Below, piece by piece: positions 1 to 8,984 of a DNA stretch of 64,000 nt. The notes under the pieces are model-generated. The model did no database searches. It saw only the letters and a program-made list of their open reading frames with translations, and was not told where the DNA came from. The translations under genes and the position numbers were made by a program. Source of the DNA: Platanthera guangdongensis (lineage: Eukaryota > Streptophyta > Magnoliopsida > Asparagales > Orchidaceae); NCBI GenBank assembly GCA_039583875.1, contig CM077151.1, positions 116,516,609 through 116,580,608 on the forward strand, given 5' to 3'. The stretch's first letter is position 1, and the number at the start of each line of letters is the position of its first letter.

Positions 1-476
1 TAGCTTCCAGAAATCACCACCAAAGACACTTACATGTCCTTCATCTCCAAGCTTCCCCATGGAAAGTAGGTTGAAACGAATATCGGGCACGTGTCGAACA
101 TCCCACAAAATTAGCAACACTCCAGTACTCGTCTTCAGATGCACGTCTCCGCGTCCCAGCATCTTGGACGTATTCCCGTTGCCCATTCGTAACACCCCTC
201 ATTTATGGGTGGTGTACGTGGCAAATAGCTCCCGATTGTGGGAGACGTGCGCAGAAGCTCCTGAATCTACAATCCATCTCCTGTCGTCACAGGAGAGCGC
301 TGCCGTGATTTCATCACCGACAATGACAACATCATCCTCATCACTGGAGACAACCGCAGCAGTGTGGCTCTCCTCCTTGGCCTTAGTCACCACACCCTTC
401 TTCTGCTCATTCTTCCAGGCATAGCAGAACTTCTTGATGTGTCCCTTCTTGTGGCAGAAATGACACTCTACGTTCT
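1..476 (-). pseudogene. Element C: gag zinc knuckle and protease start (copia pol fragment)
   Basis: On the minus strand this encodes the end of gag and start of pol of a Ty1/copia element. From 476 downward there is a CCHC zinc knuckle (CHFCHKKGHIKKFC), an acidic linker, and the aspartic protease motif WIVDSGASAHV at about 260-230. A stop (TGA) follows the protease start near 200. In another stretch of the same strand the text continues as GVLRMGNGNTSK and DVRHVPDIRFNLLSMGKL, typical of copia protease C-terminal regions. The piece is cut at 476/477 by element B; the matching gag half resumes at 32138. The rest of pol lies left of the window. Dead copy; family assignment is firm, lineage within copia is not. 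Confidence 0.85.
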
Positions 477-610
477 TGTTGGAACACCCTATTACTAATT
501 TGGGTCAGGATCACTATGTCTTTAGGAAACCTGTTTTTGACCTCTTTGTATAGATCTAAAGGTCAATTAGAATTGAGTCTAAGGGTTAGTAGTTAGGTTT
601 GGAAGCTGCC
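477..610 (+). repeat. Element B 5' LTR, first part
   Basis: Begins TGTTGGAACACCC. It matches 30620-30753 of the 3' LTR and is cut after GCTGCC by element A; the LTR resumes at 20334. The CTGCC at 606-610 and 20329-20333 is A's target duplication. Confidence 0.9.
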
Positions 611-2195
611 TGAAAGGGGAAACTAGATCAGATATACTCTAGAGGGGGGTGAATAGAGTATATGGTGCTTTTTAAAACACAAAGAAAAAACTTTTGCAAA
701 GATTTACAACAATTGTTGTAATGAGTGTAAGCAGGGAAGCAGAAATAAACTAAGCTATGCAGAAATTAAAAACAAGAAAATCTAGGCCAGAAACAAAAAG
801 AAAACATGCAGAACCAGATGACACAAGGAAATATAGTGGTTCCCCAACTTGGGTACATCCACTCTTCTACCACCCTAGGTAGGAATCCACTGCAGGATGA
901 GTTGATCAGGTGCCCTGGGCACCAATGAGCTTTTGATAAGGTGCTCAAAAACCAAATCAGATTTTTTGATCAGGTGTCTTGCCACCAATGAGCTTTTGAC
1001 AAGGTGCTCAAAAACCAGATTCAAACTTTTGAAGGGAGTTTGAAAAACCCTTTACAGAGAGGGGGTTGAGAGAGTTATGGCAGTCTTCTCTTTCTCAATC
1101 AACTGAGAAGACTAAGTGGATTGATTTCAAAGCTCCCCCTGAGTCCTTGATCTTCAGGAAGATGAGCTTTGCTGAGGGTGATAGGCCTTCAGAAATAGAT
1201 CTCCAGCAGAAGATGATTTCAGCAAGCTGAAATGTTGATTGTCTGGAGTCTTGAAATGATGTTGGCCTTGAACACTTGAGAGCTGAAGAGATCTGAAGAA
1301 TGTTTGAAAGTTTGATCTCTTGATGATGAGTGTTCTTCTGAATTCTGGTTGACAGAATATTTTTCAGAGTCTCTGTATCTTGAGAGGTGTCCAATTCTTG
1401 TCAAAAAAAATCTCTTTTTGTTCTTGTCTCTTCTCTCACTTTATTAAAAAAACATTCTATCTTTTATTCTCTGAGTCTGAATAGAATATTACTCTGTCAA
1501 AGATAGCCGTTGGTCTGCATTGATTACAGCCTTAATTGCATAATCTGTTCTGAAGGAAAGTCCACTGAATTGTTCCTTGAAAAATCCCTTGAAACGTGCT
1601 CCAGAAGTAAATGAAAACGGCTGGCAGATCTTCTGAATTAAATGCAGAATAACTTCTATCTGATTTGAATTTGAATTCTGAAAGATAACTGAAAACGTCG
1701 AACTGAGCTCTGCTATCGTCGAGCTGAGCTCAGCGAACTGGAAGATGCAAGCAGCAAAGAAATCGTCGATCTGAGCTCAAAGATCGTCGAACTGAGCTCA
1801 GAGATAAGGATCCAGTGCAGAGGCAAAATCGTCAACCTGAGCTCAGCGATCGTCGACCAGAGCTCGACGATATTGAGAAGTTGAGCTCAGCGATCGTCGA
1901 CCAGAGCTCGACGATATTATGAGGTTTGAGCTCAGCGATCGTCGAATGGAGCTCGACGATCTGTCAAAGTTGAGTTAGACGATCGTCGACCGGAGTTCGA
2001 CGAAACGTCGTGCTGAGCTCGACGATTTGGACTTAGTCTCCAGGAAAACTTGGGTCTTCAGGGCAGCTTCCAATCCTAGACTCCTGACCCTTAGACTCAA
2101 TTCTAATTGACCTATTAAGCTATACAGAAGGTCAAAACACAGATTCCTAGAGACATAGTGATCCTGACCCAAATTAGTAATAGGGTGTTCCAACA
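611..2195 (-). repeat. Element A 3' LTR
   Basis: 1585 bp, TGAAAGGGG...TTCCAACA on the plus strand, i.e. TGTTGGAA...CTTTCA in the element's sense. Nearly identical to 18745-20328. Differences seen include an extra CT near 1494 and single changes near 1597, 1606, 1712 and 1750. It holds a palindrome array (1696-2032). Confidence 0.92.
1696..2032. repeat. Palindrome array in A's 3' LTR
   Basis: Eight or more imperfect copies of an inverted repeat with arms ATCGTCGA and TCGACGAT around a 7-base spacer (for example CCAGAGC), interleaved with GAGCTCAGCG. The same array is at 19820-20165 in the other LTR. Confidence 0.88.
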
Positions 2196-2209
2196 ATCTC
2201 CCACTATTT
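2196..2209 (-). other. Polypurine tract of element A
   Basis: Minus-strand AAATAGTGGGAGAT lies immediately before the 3' LTR start TGTTGG. This is the expected site for plus-strand DNA priming and is one base different from B's tract. Confidence 0.8.
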
Positions 2210-2376
2210 GGGTTAGGAAAACTATTTACAGACTTTTGAAAATCAAACAACATCATACAATCAGAAAAACATAAAAACAACAGCAGTTAGACATCACAGA
2301 ACCATCACAGAGATATATATATAAACATGATATCCAGAAGGCAGTCAGAAAAATCAAGAGTTATCACCTTACAGAG

Positions 2377-5300
2377 TTATTCCTTTTCTTTGCATTTTAC
2401 CATTTTGATTTCTCTGTTAGGATCTAAGGCTTGTTGTTTGGATCTGGTATCATCAGCTGCACCCAAATAAATTTGCTTTGATGTCCTGGGAACCACTGCA
2501 GCTGGATGCAACTCCATGTACCTGTCTGCATCAAAAAATTTGCTGGAAGCATATCTTTCTAGTTCTTTCTGTCTTTGTTCTGACATTGTGGAGATGTTGG
2601 AAGTGTCCAGGCCTTTCTCTTTGGCTTTCTTTATTTGATCCAATGCAGCCAGCTCTTTCATTCTAGCAGTCCAAGCCACAGGATTCTTCTCAGGGTCCTC
2701 AAATGGAACAGGTGGCTCATACCTGTTGGAAGTGGTATCTTGAGGAGTCCTGGCAGTCACATTTTCTCTGAGCTTATAGGGGAAAGGACCAGAAGATGTG
2801 TCAGAAGAAACATGTCCTCCCCTGGAATAAGGATGCTGCCTGGAATGCCCTTTGGAGTAAACCTGAGTCTCTCTTTGGTTTCCCCTGTATCCTCCCCTTC
2901 TAGAGTAAGAGCCCCTAGACTGGCTTTCCCTTTGATATGTTCTAGCATGAGGTTGGTAGGGAGCCTGGCTTCTAGCAGGGCCTGAACTTGCTGAGCTGCC
3001 ACCTGCACCTGCATCAGGTGGAGGTGGTGGAGGAGGATGAGGGTGCTTGAACTGAGTGGAATCTTTCTCATACTTCCTCTTCTTCTTCATAGCCTTTAGC
3101 TGGTTCTTAAAGAACTGCATCCAATGCTCAGTGATTGGGCAGTTGTGCAGAATATAGTAAGGAACATCATTATCATCTCTAACTTTGGCAGGAGGAACCC
3201 TCTTCAATGCCTTACTTCTTGCTTTCCTTTTCTTTGCAATGGTGGCAGATGAATCATCAGAAGCAGTGTTATAATCCTCAGATTCAGAACTCTGTGCATC
3301 ATATAAAGCATCAATCTTCTTCATCAATGTTTCTTTCAGTTGAACAGCAGCTGATGGAGCAGAAGCAGAAGGGGCAGCAACAGGAACAGCAACAGATGGG
3401 GCAACAAATATAACAACAGGTGCAACAGCATATGGAGCAACAGAAACAGCACTAGTAACTTCAGGAGAGACAGCAGCAGCAGCTTCAGTAACAACAACAA
3501 CAACCTCAGCAGGCTCAAAAACAGCAGCCTCTGTCATCAGAGAATCCTGGGAAAAGGGCTCAACAGAAACTATTTCTTCAGCAGCAGGGAAAATTTCAGA
3601 GGCAGATACAGCCTTTTCTTCATCAGCAGCAGCAGTAACATCATCAGAAGCAGCAGTCACTGAATGAATAAAAGCAGAAATTATACTGGGGTCACAGCAT
3701 GAGAAGGGCACCAGAGCCTTGGACAGATCTTCAGAGGGCTGGACAGCATTGGGCTCTGGGAGGCAGCAGTAGTATGCAGTATCAAATGTAGATAGCAAAG
3801 ACCTTAGGTCTATTGCTAGGACTGGAGTAGCAGAGGCAACAGATGCAGGAGCAGCAGCAGTAGCAGAAGCAGACACAGAAACAGCATCAGTAGCAGCAGA
3901 AGCAGCAGCAACAGCAGCATGAAGACTGGCTTCATAGGGCATCTCCCCCTGCCTGGATACAGATACAGCTGTATCAAGGCACACTGCTGGGGGTGCTGCT
4001 TGAGGAGTAAGGAAGGAGGAAAGCCTGGCAGAGAGAGCTGCCACTGACTGGTGTAGAGGAGCTAAAGAGGCCTCCATGAGAAGAGAGAGCCTGGGTGCAA
4101 GGAGCTCATACAACTGGTCAGCCAAGGCTGGGAGATCTACTTGCTCAAGAAAAGGAGAAGAGGTAGAGGGGACAGGGATGGCTGATGGAGCTGGAGGAGG
4201 AGGGATGAAGGGTGGAATGAATGGCTCAGGAGAAGGGATGGTGGAGATGGAGGATAATGGGATGGATATGGATGGAGTGAATGTGGGTTGGGCAATAATG
4301 TGGTGGAGAAGGTCTTGGAAAGAGGTGGAAGAGGATGGTAACTCTGGAGGAGAGGAGGGGGAATCATCCATGTAGGATTCATCCAGAAGTGTGAAGGAGG
4401 GGATGGATGGGGATGAGGTGACATCTGGTGGGGGATAAGAGAATAGGGGATGGAAGTGGTCTGCTGGTGGAGATGAGATGGGTGCTGGAGATGGAATAGA
4501 AGTTGGAGATGGGCTGGAAATTGTAATTGTGGATGAGGCTGGAGTGGTAGATGGAATGGGTAGGGTTGGACTTGGAGGAGGAGAAGAAGCAGCACTAGCA
4601 GCAGGCAGGTCTTCTGCAGGGGCAGAGACCTGGGGGGGAGTGACTCTTAGAGTCCTGGTGCCTGAAGGTGCAGATGGAGAGGGCCTGCTGGGGATGATGA
4701 TTTGCCTGTCCCATTTCCCAAATAGGGCACAGGTGAGTCTCTTGGAGGCATTGATGTGCACTCCAGAGGAGACTAGCAGAGCAGGGCACTTGGCCTGAAG
4801 GAAGACTCCCAGAATTCTTCCATAATTCACAAAAGTTTTGTTTATCTTTTTCTTCAACAGATCAAAAAAGACTTCTCCCCAGTTCAAGCTTTTCCTATCT
4901 ACCAGAGCTCCCATGAGGCAGAGCTGATATCTGGAGATGGTGTCATGGGCAGAATGTTTGGCCAGCAGAACCTTGCCTACAACATCTGCCAGAAACCTGT
5001 ATTCCACTGACAGGTTCCTCTTAAACAACTTGCTAGGGTTCCCCTCAGGATGACCCATCCTGGCAAGTATATCAGAGAATTCTTCTCCAGAAAGTTCAGC
5101 AGAGTCTTCACCATTCCTTAAACCAAAAACCTCTGTGAGGACTGTTGGGGTCAGAGGTACCTGGGTGCCACCAATGGATCCAATAATGGTGTTGTTGTCA
5201 AGGTTGTGTGCAGTATATACCCATTCTTTGATTTCATCAGAGGCAAGTTTGATTCTTGTTGTCATAAGGGCAGATAGATGCTGATCTTTGAATAAACTGA

Positions 5301-5403
5301 GGATGTCCTGGAAGACTTGATCAGTTGTGTTGAAGGAGTCTAGATCAATGTCAAAACCCGCATCAAATTTCATTGCGGCGAGTACAGCAACTGAAACGGC
5401 CAT
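2377..5403 (-). CDS. Element A ORF3: intact 1008-residue extra protein downstream of pol
   Basis: Open from the ATG at 5403 to the stop at 2377; the frame is open further upstream to 5727, but that part translates palindrome repeats. I chose 5403 because it lies 6 bases after a predicted splice acceptor and B's homology starts there. Residues about 12-240 form a globular domain with GTQVPLTPTVLTEVFGL, VEYRFLADVVGKVLLAKHSA and YGRILGVFL. By memory these resemble the Pfam 'putative plant transposon protein' domain; this needs an HMM search. Then come a long Pro/Ser/Ala/Val-rich disordered part, a basic nuclear-localisation-like stretch (KKRKARSKALKR), a proline run, an SRGSYSRRGGYRGN segment, and a conserved acidic/basic C-terminus. 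No signal peptide or transmembrane helix is visible, so it is not an Env. B has the same ORF with two stops. Function unknown; RNA or DNA binding is an inference from composition. Confidence 0.8.
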   Translation of the reverse strand: MAVSVAVLAAMKFDAGFDIDLDSFNTTDQVFQDILSLFKDQHLSALMTTRIKLASDEIKEWVYTAHNLDNNTIIGSIGGTQVPLTPTVLTEVFGLRNGEDSAELSGEEFSDILARMGHPEGNPSKLFKRNLSVEYRFLADVVGKVLLAKHSAHDTISRYQLCLMGALVDRKSLNWGEVFFDLLKKKINKTFVNYGRILGVFLQAKCPALLVSSGVHINASKRLTCALFGKWDRQIIIPSRPSPSAPSGTRTLRVTPPQVSAPAEDLPAASAASSPPPSPTLPIPSTTPASSTITISSPSPTSIPSPAPISSPPADHFHPLFSYPPPDVTSSPSIPSFTLLDESYMDDSPSSPPELPSSSTSFQDLLHHIIAQPTFTPSISIPLSSISTIPSPEPFIPPFIPPPPAPSAIPVPSTSSPFLEQVDLPALADQLYELLAPRLSLLMEASLAPLHQSVAALSARLSSFLTPQAAPPAVCLDTAVSVSRQGEMPYEASLHAAVAAASAATDAVSVSASATAAAPASVASATPVLAIDLRSLLSTFDTAYYCCLPEPNAVQPSEDLSKALVPFSCCDPSIISAFIHSVTAASDDVTAAADEEKAVSASEIFPAAEEIVSVEPFSQDSLMTEAAVFEPAEVVVVVTEAAAAVSPEVTSAVSVAPYAVAPVVIFVAPSVAVPVAAPSASAPSAAVQLKETLMKKIDALYDAQSSESEDYNTASDDSSATIAKKRKARSKALKRVPPAKVRDDNDVPYYILHNCPITEHWMQFFKNQLKAMKKKRKYEKDSTQFKHPHPPPPPPPDAGAGGSSASSGPARSQAPYQPHARTYQRESQSRGSYSRRGGYRGNQRETQVYSKGHSRQHPYSRGGHVSSDTSSGPFPYKLRENVTARTPQDTTSNRYEPPVPFEDPEKNPVAWTARMKELAALDQIKKAKEKGLDTSNISTMSEQRQKELERYASSKFFDADRYMELHPAAVVPRTSKQIYLGAADDTRSKQQALDPNREIKMVKCKEKE

Positions 5404-5425
5404 TGTACCTGCAAAAATCAACAGA
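5404..5425 (-). promoter_or_regulatory. Predicted 3' splice acceptor before A's ORF3
   Basis: Minus strand reads GTTGATTTTTGCAG|GTACAATG with AG at 5410-5409 and the ORF3 ATG at 5403. A pyrimidine-rich tract followed by CAG|G fits a plant acceptor. B has TTGATTTTTGTAG|GT at the same place. A spliced subgenomic mRNA would solve the problem of translating a third ORF; the donor is not identified. Confidence 0.5.
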
Positions 5426-5544
5426 CAAAACGACCAAGTGTAGAGCTGTTTGGAGGGAAGAAAATTTCTGCAGAGAAATTGAAAGCGCAAGAGAGAACGA
5501 CGGCGAAAAAAGAGTTTTATATTAGGGTTCGACGCAGAATTGGA

Positions 5545-5815
5545 AAGATCGTTGAACTCTGTTCGACGATCGAGGCTTCTAAAGGAATCTGAAGAGACTC
5601 CAAGATCGTCGATCTCCGTTCGACGATTTGGAAAGGCGTCGAGCTCCGTTCGACGATCGTTCAGTGAACAGAATCGTCGAGCGCCGTTCGACGATCGTTG
5701 ACCAGAAGAGATAGTCCATACTATCAAAGGAGCGCTGAACTCAGTTCGACGATTCAGGAAATCGTCGAACTCCGTTCGACGATCTTTGGGAAAATCGTCG
5801 AGCGCAGTTCAGAGA
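5545..5815. repeat. Palindrome array between A's pol and ORF3
   Basis: Tandem and scattered copies of the TCGTCGA/TCGACGA inverted repeat, several with GTTCGACGATC halves, fill the spacer upstream of the ORF3 acceptor. B has the equivalent array at 27095-27370, so this is a conserved element of the family's internal non-coding region. Confidence 0.85.
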
Positions 5816-5893
5816 TCAGAGAAATTTTAGACACTAAGGAAAATCAGAATTTTGCCTAGTCTTGGTCATTTTTAGCTTTCAAAATCTTGGATA

Positions 5894-6303
5894 TTATTTA
5901 AGACTTCCTCCATCTAACATTCCTAACTGATTTAGGAAGAAATTATGTTTCTTTTCATCCAAAGGCTTGGTGAAAATATCTCCCCTTTGTAAATCAGTTG
6001 GGATATATTGCAGTTCAATTTTATTCTTTTCAACATTGTCCCTTAAGAAGTGATGCCTAATCTCTATGTGTTTTGTCCTACTATGGAGGACTGGATTTTG
6101 AGCTATGGAAATAGCACTTGTATTGTCACAAAAGATTTTTGACTTCTCTAAGTTGTAACCATAGTCTAGGAGTTGATTTTGAATCCACAATATTTGTGAA
6201 CAACAACTTCCTGCAGCCATATATTCAGCTTCAGCAGTTGAAGTTGACACAGATGTTTGTTTCTTGCAAAACCAAGAGACAAGTCTATCACCAAGGAACT
6301 GAC
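5894..6303 (-). pseudogene. Element A pol: C-terminal RNase H part
   Basis: Continuation of A's pol after K. From 6303 downward it reads the FLGDRLVSW region, then AEAEYMAAGSCCSQ, FCDNTSAISIAQNP and SRTKHIEIRHHFLRD, ending ...LGMLDGGSLK and TAA at 5894-5896. The EAEY and CDN motifs carry RNase H acidic residues. Intact in itself; separated from its N-terminal part (13784-16538) by K. Confidence 0.9.
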
Positions 6304-7930
6304 AAGTTGAAATTTGTGAAGTTGGAAGTGGTGACGGAAATCAGGCATCGCGCGGCCTGTGCGGACAGCTTTGGCGGACTGGGCGGACTGGGCGGACTGT
6401 GGGTTGCGGCCTGGTGAGAAGTCTGGTGGAAGCCGGCTGTGTTCTGAGCGGGTTGTTGCATGGTGTCCGCGGTTTGGTGCGGCCTGGTATCTGCGGATAG
6501 AGAGGCTTGCGGACTGGTGCATTGCTCAGTGGTCGCGGGTGCAAGCTTGTGCTGTTGGCGGGTTGGTTCGAGTTCGCGGAAGCCTTGCGGACTGGTGTGT
6601 CCGCGGTTGGGGCTGTTGCGGACTGGGCCTTGAGCTTGGCTGAGGCCTTGTCGAGCTCAGGTGTTACAGCAGGTCTTGCTGTGGAGACCGGTTGGCGGAC
6701 TGGTGTTTGGAGTCCGGAAGTAGCTGCTGTGTTGGACAAGTGCGAGGAGCTCGCGGACTGGTTGCGGTCTGTGCTAGGGTGTTTGGCGGACGGGACTTTG
6801 TGTCCGCCATGCTCGCACTGGCCCTTGATGGTTTTGGACTTGGTCACACATTGTGCCAAGTTCATGGTGTCCGCTGTATCCGCGAAGTCCGCTGTGACCG
6901 GGCGGACTGTTGCTGTTTCCTTTGGTCGTGGACTTGTGGCGGATTGAGGTGTGGGTCTTGCGGACTGCCTCGGGTGGTGCGGACTGCCATTGAAGAGGGT
7001 GCTGTCCTGCAGTGTTGGAGCTTTGCGGGCTGGTGCCTTGTCCGCTTAGCTTAGGCGGACTGGAGAGGGTTCGTCAATGGTTGCCTTGCTCCTGGCGGTT
7101 TCCCTTGGTGACTGGCTAAGTCCTCGCGGACTGAGCGGACAGTCGTTTGTGTTCGCGCGGGCTGGGGCGGTGTCGCTATCTCATGGGCGGTGACCACACT
7201 CCTCACCTGGCCTATAAATAGGACCCCCCTGGCACATCTACAGTAACCTAAGTAACGTGAGTGAACAGTAAATTGGGTTGGGCGAGTGCTGCGGTCTGTG
7301 TTTTTCAGTCCGCGCGGATTGTTACAGGCTGACGGTTTGCTGTGTGCAGGTCGCGCGGATAACTTCAAGGAGCCAGGAGTTTGGCTGTGACTTCGGTCAG
7401 TGCTTGGAAGTGTGCGGTCTCTGCGGACTCAGCAGGAGGTCGCTCTGCGGCTTGTCAGTTCTGTTTCAACTTTCCCAGCTTCAATAACCTGTCCGCCGGC
7501 TTCAGGCGGGTAGGAGGAGTTCCTCAGTTCGGGTTCAGTAGGAGGCGAATAACGGTCTGTCCGCGCGGCCTCGCGGTCTCGGCGGACTCCGTGGTATTCG
7601 GCGGATTGCGGCATAGCTTGGGCGAGCTCAGCGGTCTCGGCGGTCTCGGCGACCTCGCGGTCTCGGCGGACTGGAGTGCTGTCCGCCCGGCTTGTTTTTT
7701 GGTTTCTTCTGTTTACAGCTGTAATACTAGCGAAATCATGTCTCGCTATGTATGCCTCGGATTGTAATGAAGTGAATGCATAATAAGATCTTCTTGTGCT
7801 TCCATTGTTTTGTTGGGTGCAACCTCTAGTCCTTGGGTTTTCCGCAGGTTCAGCGTGCGAACTGGGTAGTTCCGAAGATATTAATTTGGTGTTTGGGCTA
7901 TCTTGCTGACCACGTTGAGAAAATTTAACA
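6304..7930 (+). repeat. Element K 5' LTR
   Basis: Aligns with 12151-13778. Contains many copies of GCGGACT(G) and its complement, including a triple GGGCGGACT run at about 6365-6400, and CGGTCTCGG repeats at about 7630-7670. Its first bases are aberrant (see findings). A TATA box lies at 7213-7220. Confidence 0.88.
7213..7220 (+). promoter_or_regulatory. TATA box of K's 5' LTR
   Basis: TATAAATA in the context CTGGCCTATAAATAGGACC; the same box is at 13061-13068 in the 3' LTR. It would set the U3/R boundary about 30 bases downstream. Confidence 0.65.
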
Positions 7931-7946
7931 TGGTATCAGAGGCAGG
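7931..7946 (+). other. Primer-binding site of K
   Basis: TGGTATCAGAGGCAGG, complementary to the 3' end of initiator tRNA-Met, directly abuts the 5' LTR without the usual 1-3-base gap. Confidence 0.85.
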
Positions 7947-8071
7947 TTTCTGAGGTTGCGGAGGTTCAGTTGCGTGAGCGGAGGTCAGCCAGTGTTGTTA
8001 CTCAGTGATTGAGTGGTGATCAACCTGTGTTGTTGCTCGGAGCTGCTGAAGGGTACCAACAGGTGATTGCA

Positions 8072-8905
8072 ATGGAAGGAAGCTTAGCAAGAGGTCTGGG
8101 CATTGAACAACTCTTAACGCCGACTAACTATAAAAAGTGGAAGTCGTGCATGAAGAGTTATCTTCTAGGCGAGGAGCTGTGGGAAGTTGTCGGTGGAGAC
8201 GACAGACAGGAAGTAACTGCTGCTTTCGGTACTGCTGAACAGGTGAGGCTCTGGAGAAGAACTAATGCTAAGGCAGAGTTCGTTCTGAAGAGAGCTGTCT
8301 CTCCGAACTGTTTGATCACATCATTGGGTGTGAGTCGGCTGCTGATATTTGGACAACCATTGATGAGTTGTTCAATAGGAAGAATGTGGCGCGGCTTCAG
8401 TTCCTGGAGAATGAGTTGGCCAGGGCAACTCAGGGAGACCTTTCCATCTCCAGGTACTTCTTAAAGATGAAGAGCTTGTGTGCTGAGCTGTCGGCACTGG
8501 ATCCTGATGAGCCTATCTCTGAGGCAAAGATGAAAAGGCACATTTTCCGCGGCTTGCGGAAGGAGTATGTGGCCTTTGTTACATCTGTTCAAGGGTGGGC
8601 TACTCAGCCGTCGTTGCTGGAGCTGGAGAATCTGCTTGCCTCGCAGGAGAGCTTAGCAAGGCAGATGGCTGGAGTGAATCTGAATCAGGAAGGCAGCGAG
8701 GCTCTCTTCTCAGGCAAGAAGAAGGGATGGGAAGGGAAGAAGAAGAAGAAGGTGCAGGCCGCTGTTGAGAAGGAGACTTCAACTTCATATCCGCCGGAGA
8801 GGAGCAATGCTCCTAAGGACTGGAAGAAGAATCTGAAGTGCTACCGGTGTCATCAGCGAGGGCACTTCAAGCGGGACTGCAAGGTCAAACTGCAGCCTGG
8901 GCATG
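8072..8905 (+). pseudogene. Element K gag
   Basis: Capsid-like copia gag. The likely start is the ATG at 8072 (MEGSLARGLGIEQL), followed by TPTNYKKWKSCMKSYL and GEELWEVV. The frame changes near 8320; homology continues as LFNRKNVARLQFLENELA and ISRYFLKMKSLCAELSAL. A lysine-rich stretch precedes a complete CCHC knuckle, CYRCHQRGHFKRDC, at about 8839-8880. The frame is lost again near 8900, before the protease. As written it cannot give full-length Gag; the lesions are single-base indels. Confidence 0.85.
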
Positions 8906-8984
8906 CTGCGGGAAAGGAGGAAACTTGCTCGCGAAGTGAAGAAGCAGAATGGGGAGGAGCTTTCATGACGGGCACTTGTGTCCG

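Noticed and set aside
4137..4595. Leucine/serine/proline-rich ORFs overlapping ORF3 in other frames (also 3336-3518, 28520-28771, 29225-29461)
   Set aside because: They are shadows of the low-complexity Pro/Ser/Val-rich part of ORF3.
5300..5403. Env-like function for ORF3
   Set aside because: The short hydrophobic start (AVSVAVLAAM) is too short for a signal peptide and no transmembrane helix is seen.
5404..5727. N-terminal extension of A's ORF3 (108 extra residues)
   Set aside because: It translates the palindrome spacer and the splice-acceptor region, and B has no open frame there.
6339..7770. Many Trp/Gly/Arg-rich or Ser/Thr-rich ORFs within K's LTRs
   Set aside because: They arise from the GCGGACT word arrays, are out of frame between the two LTRs and have no homology.
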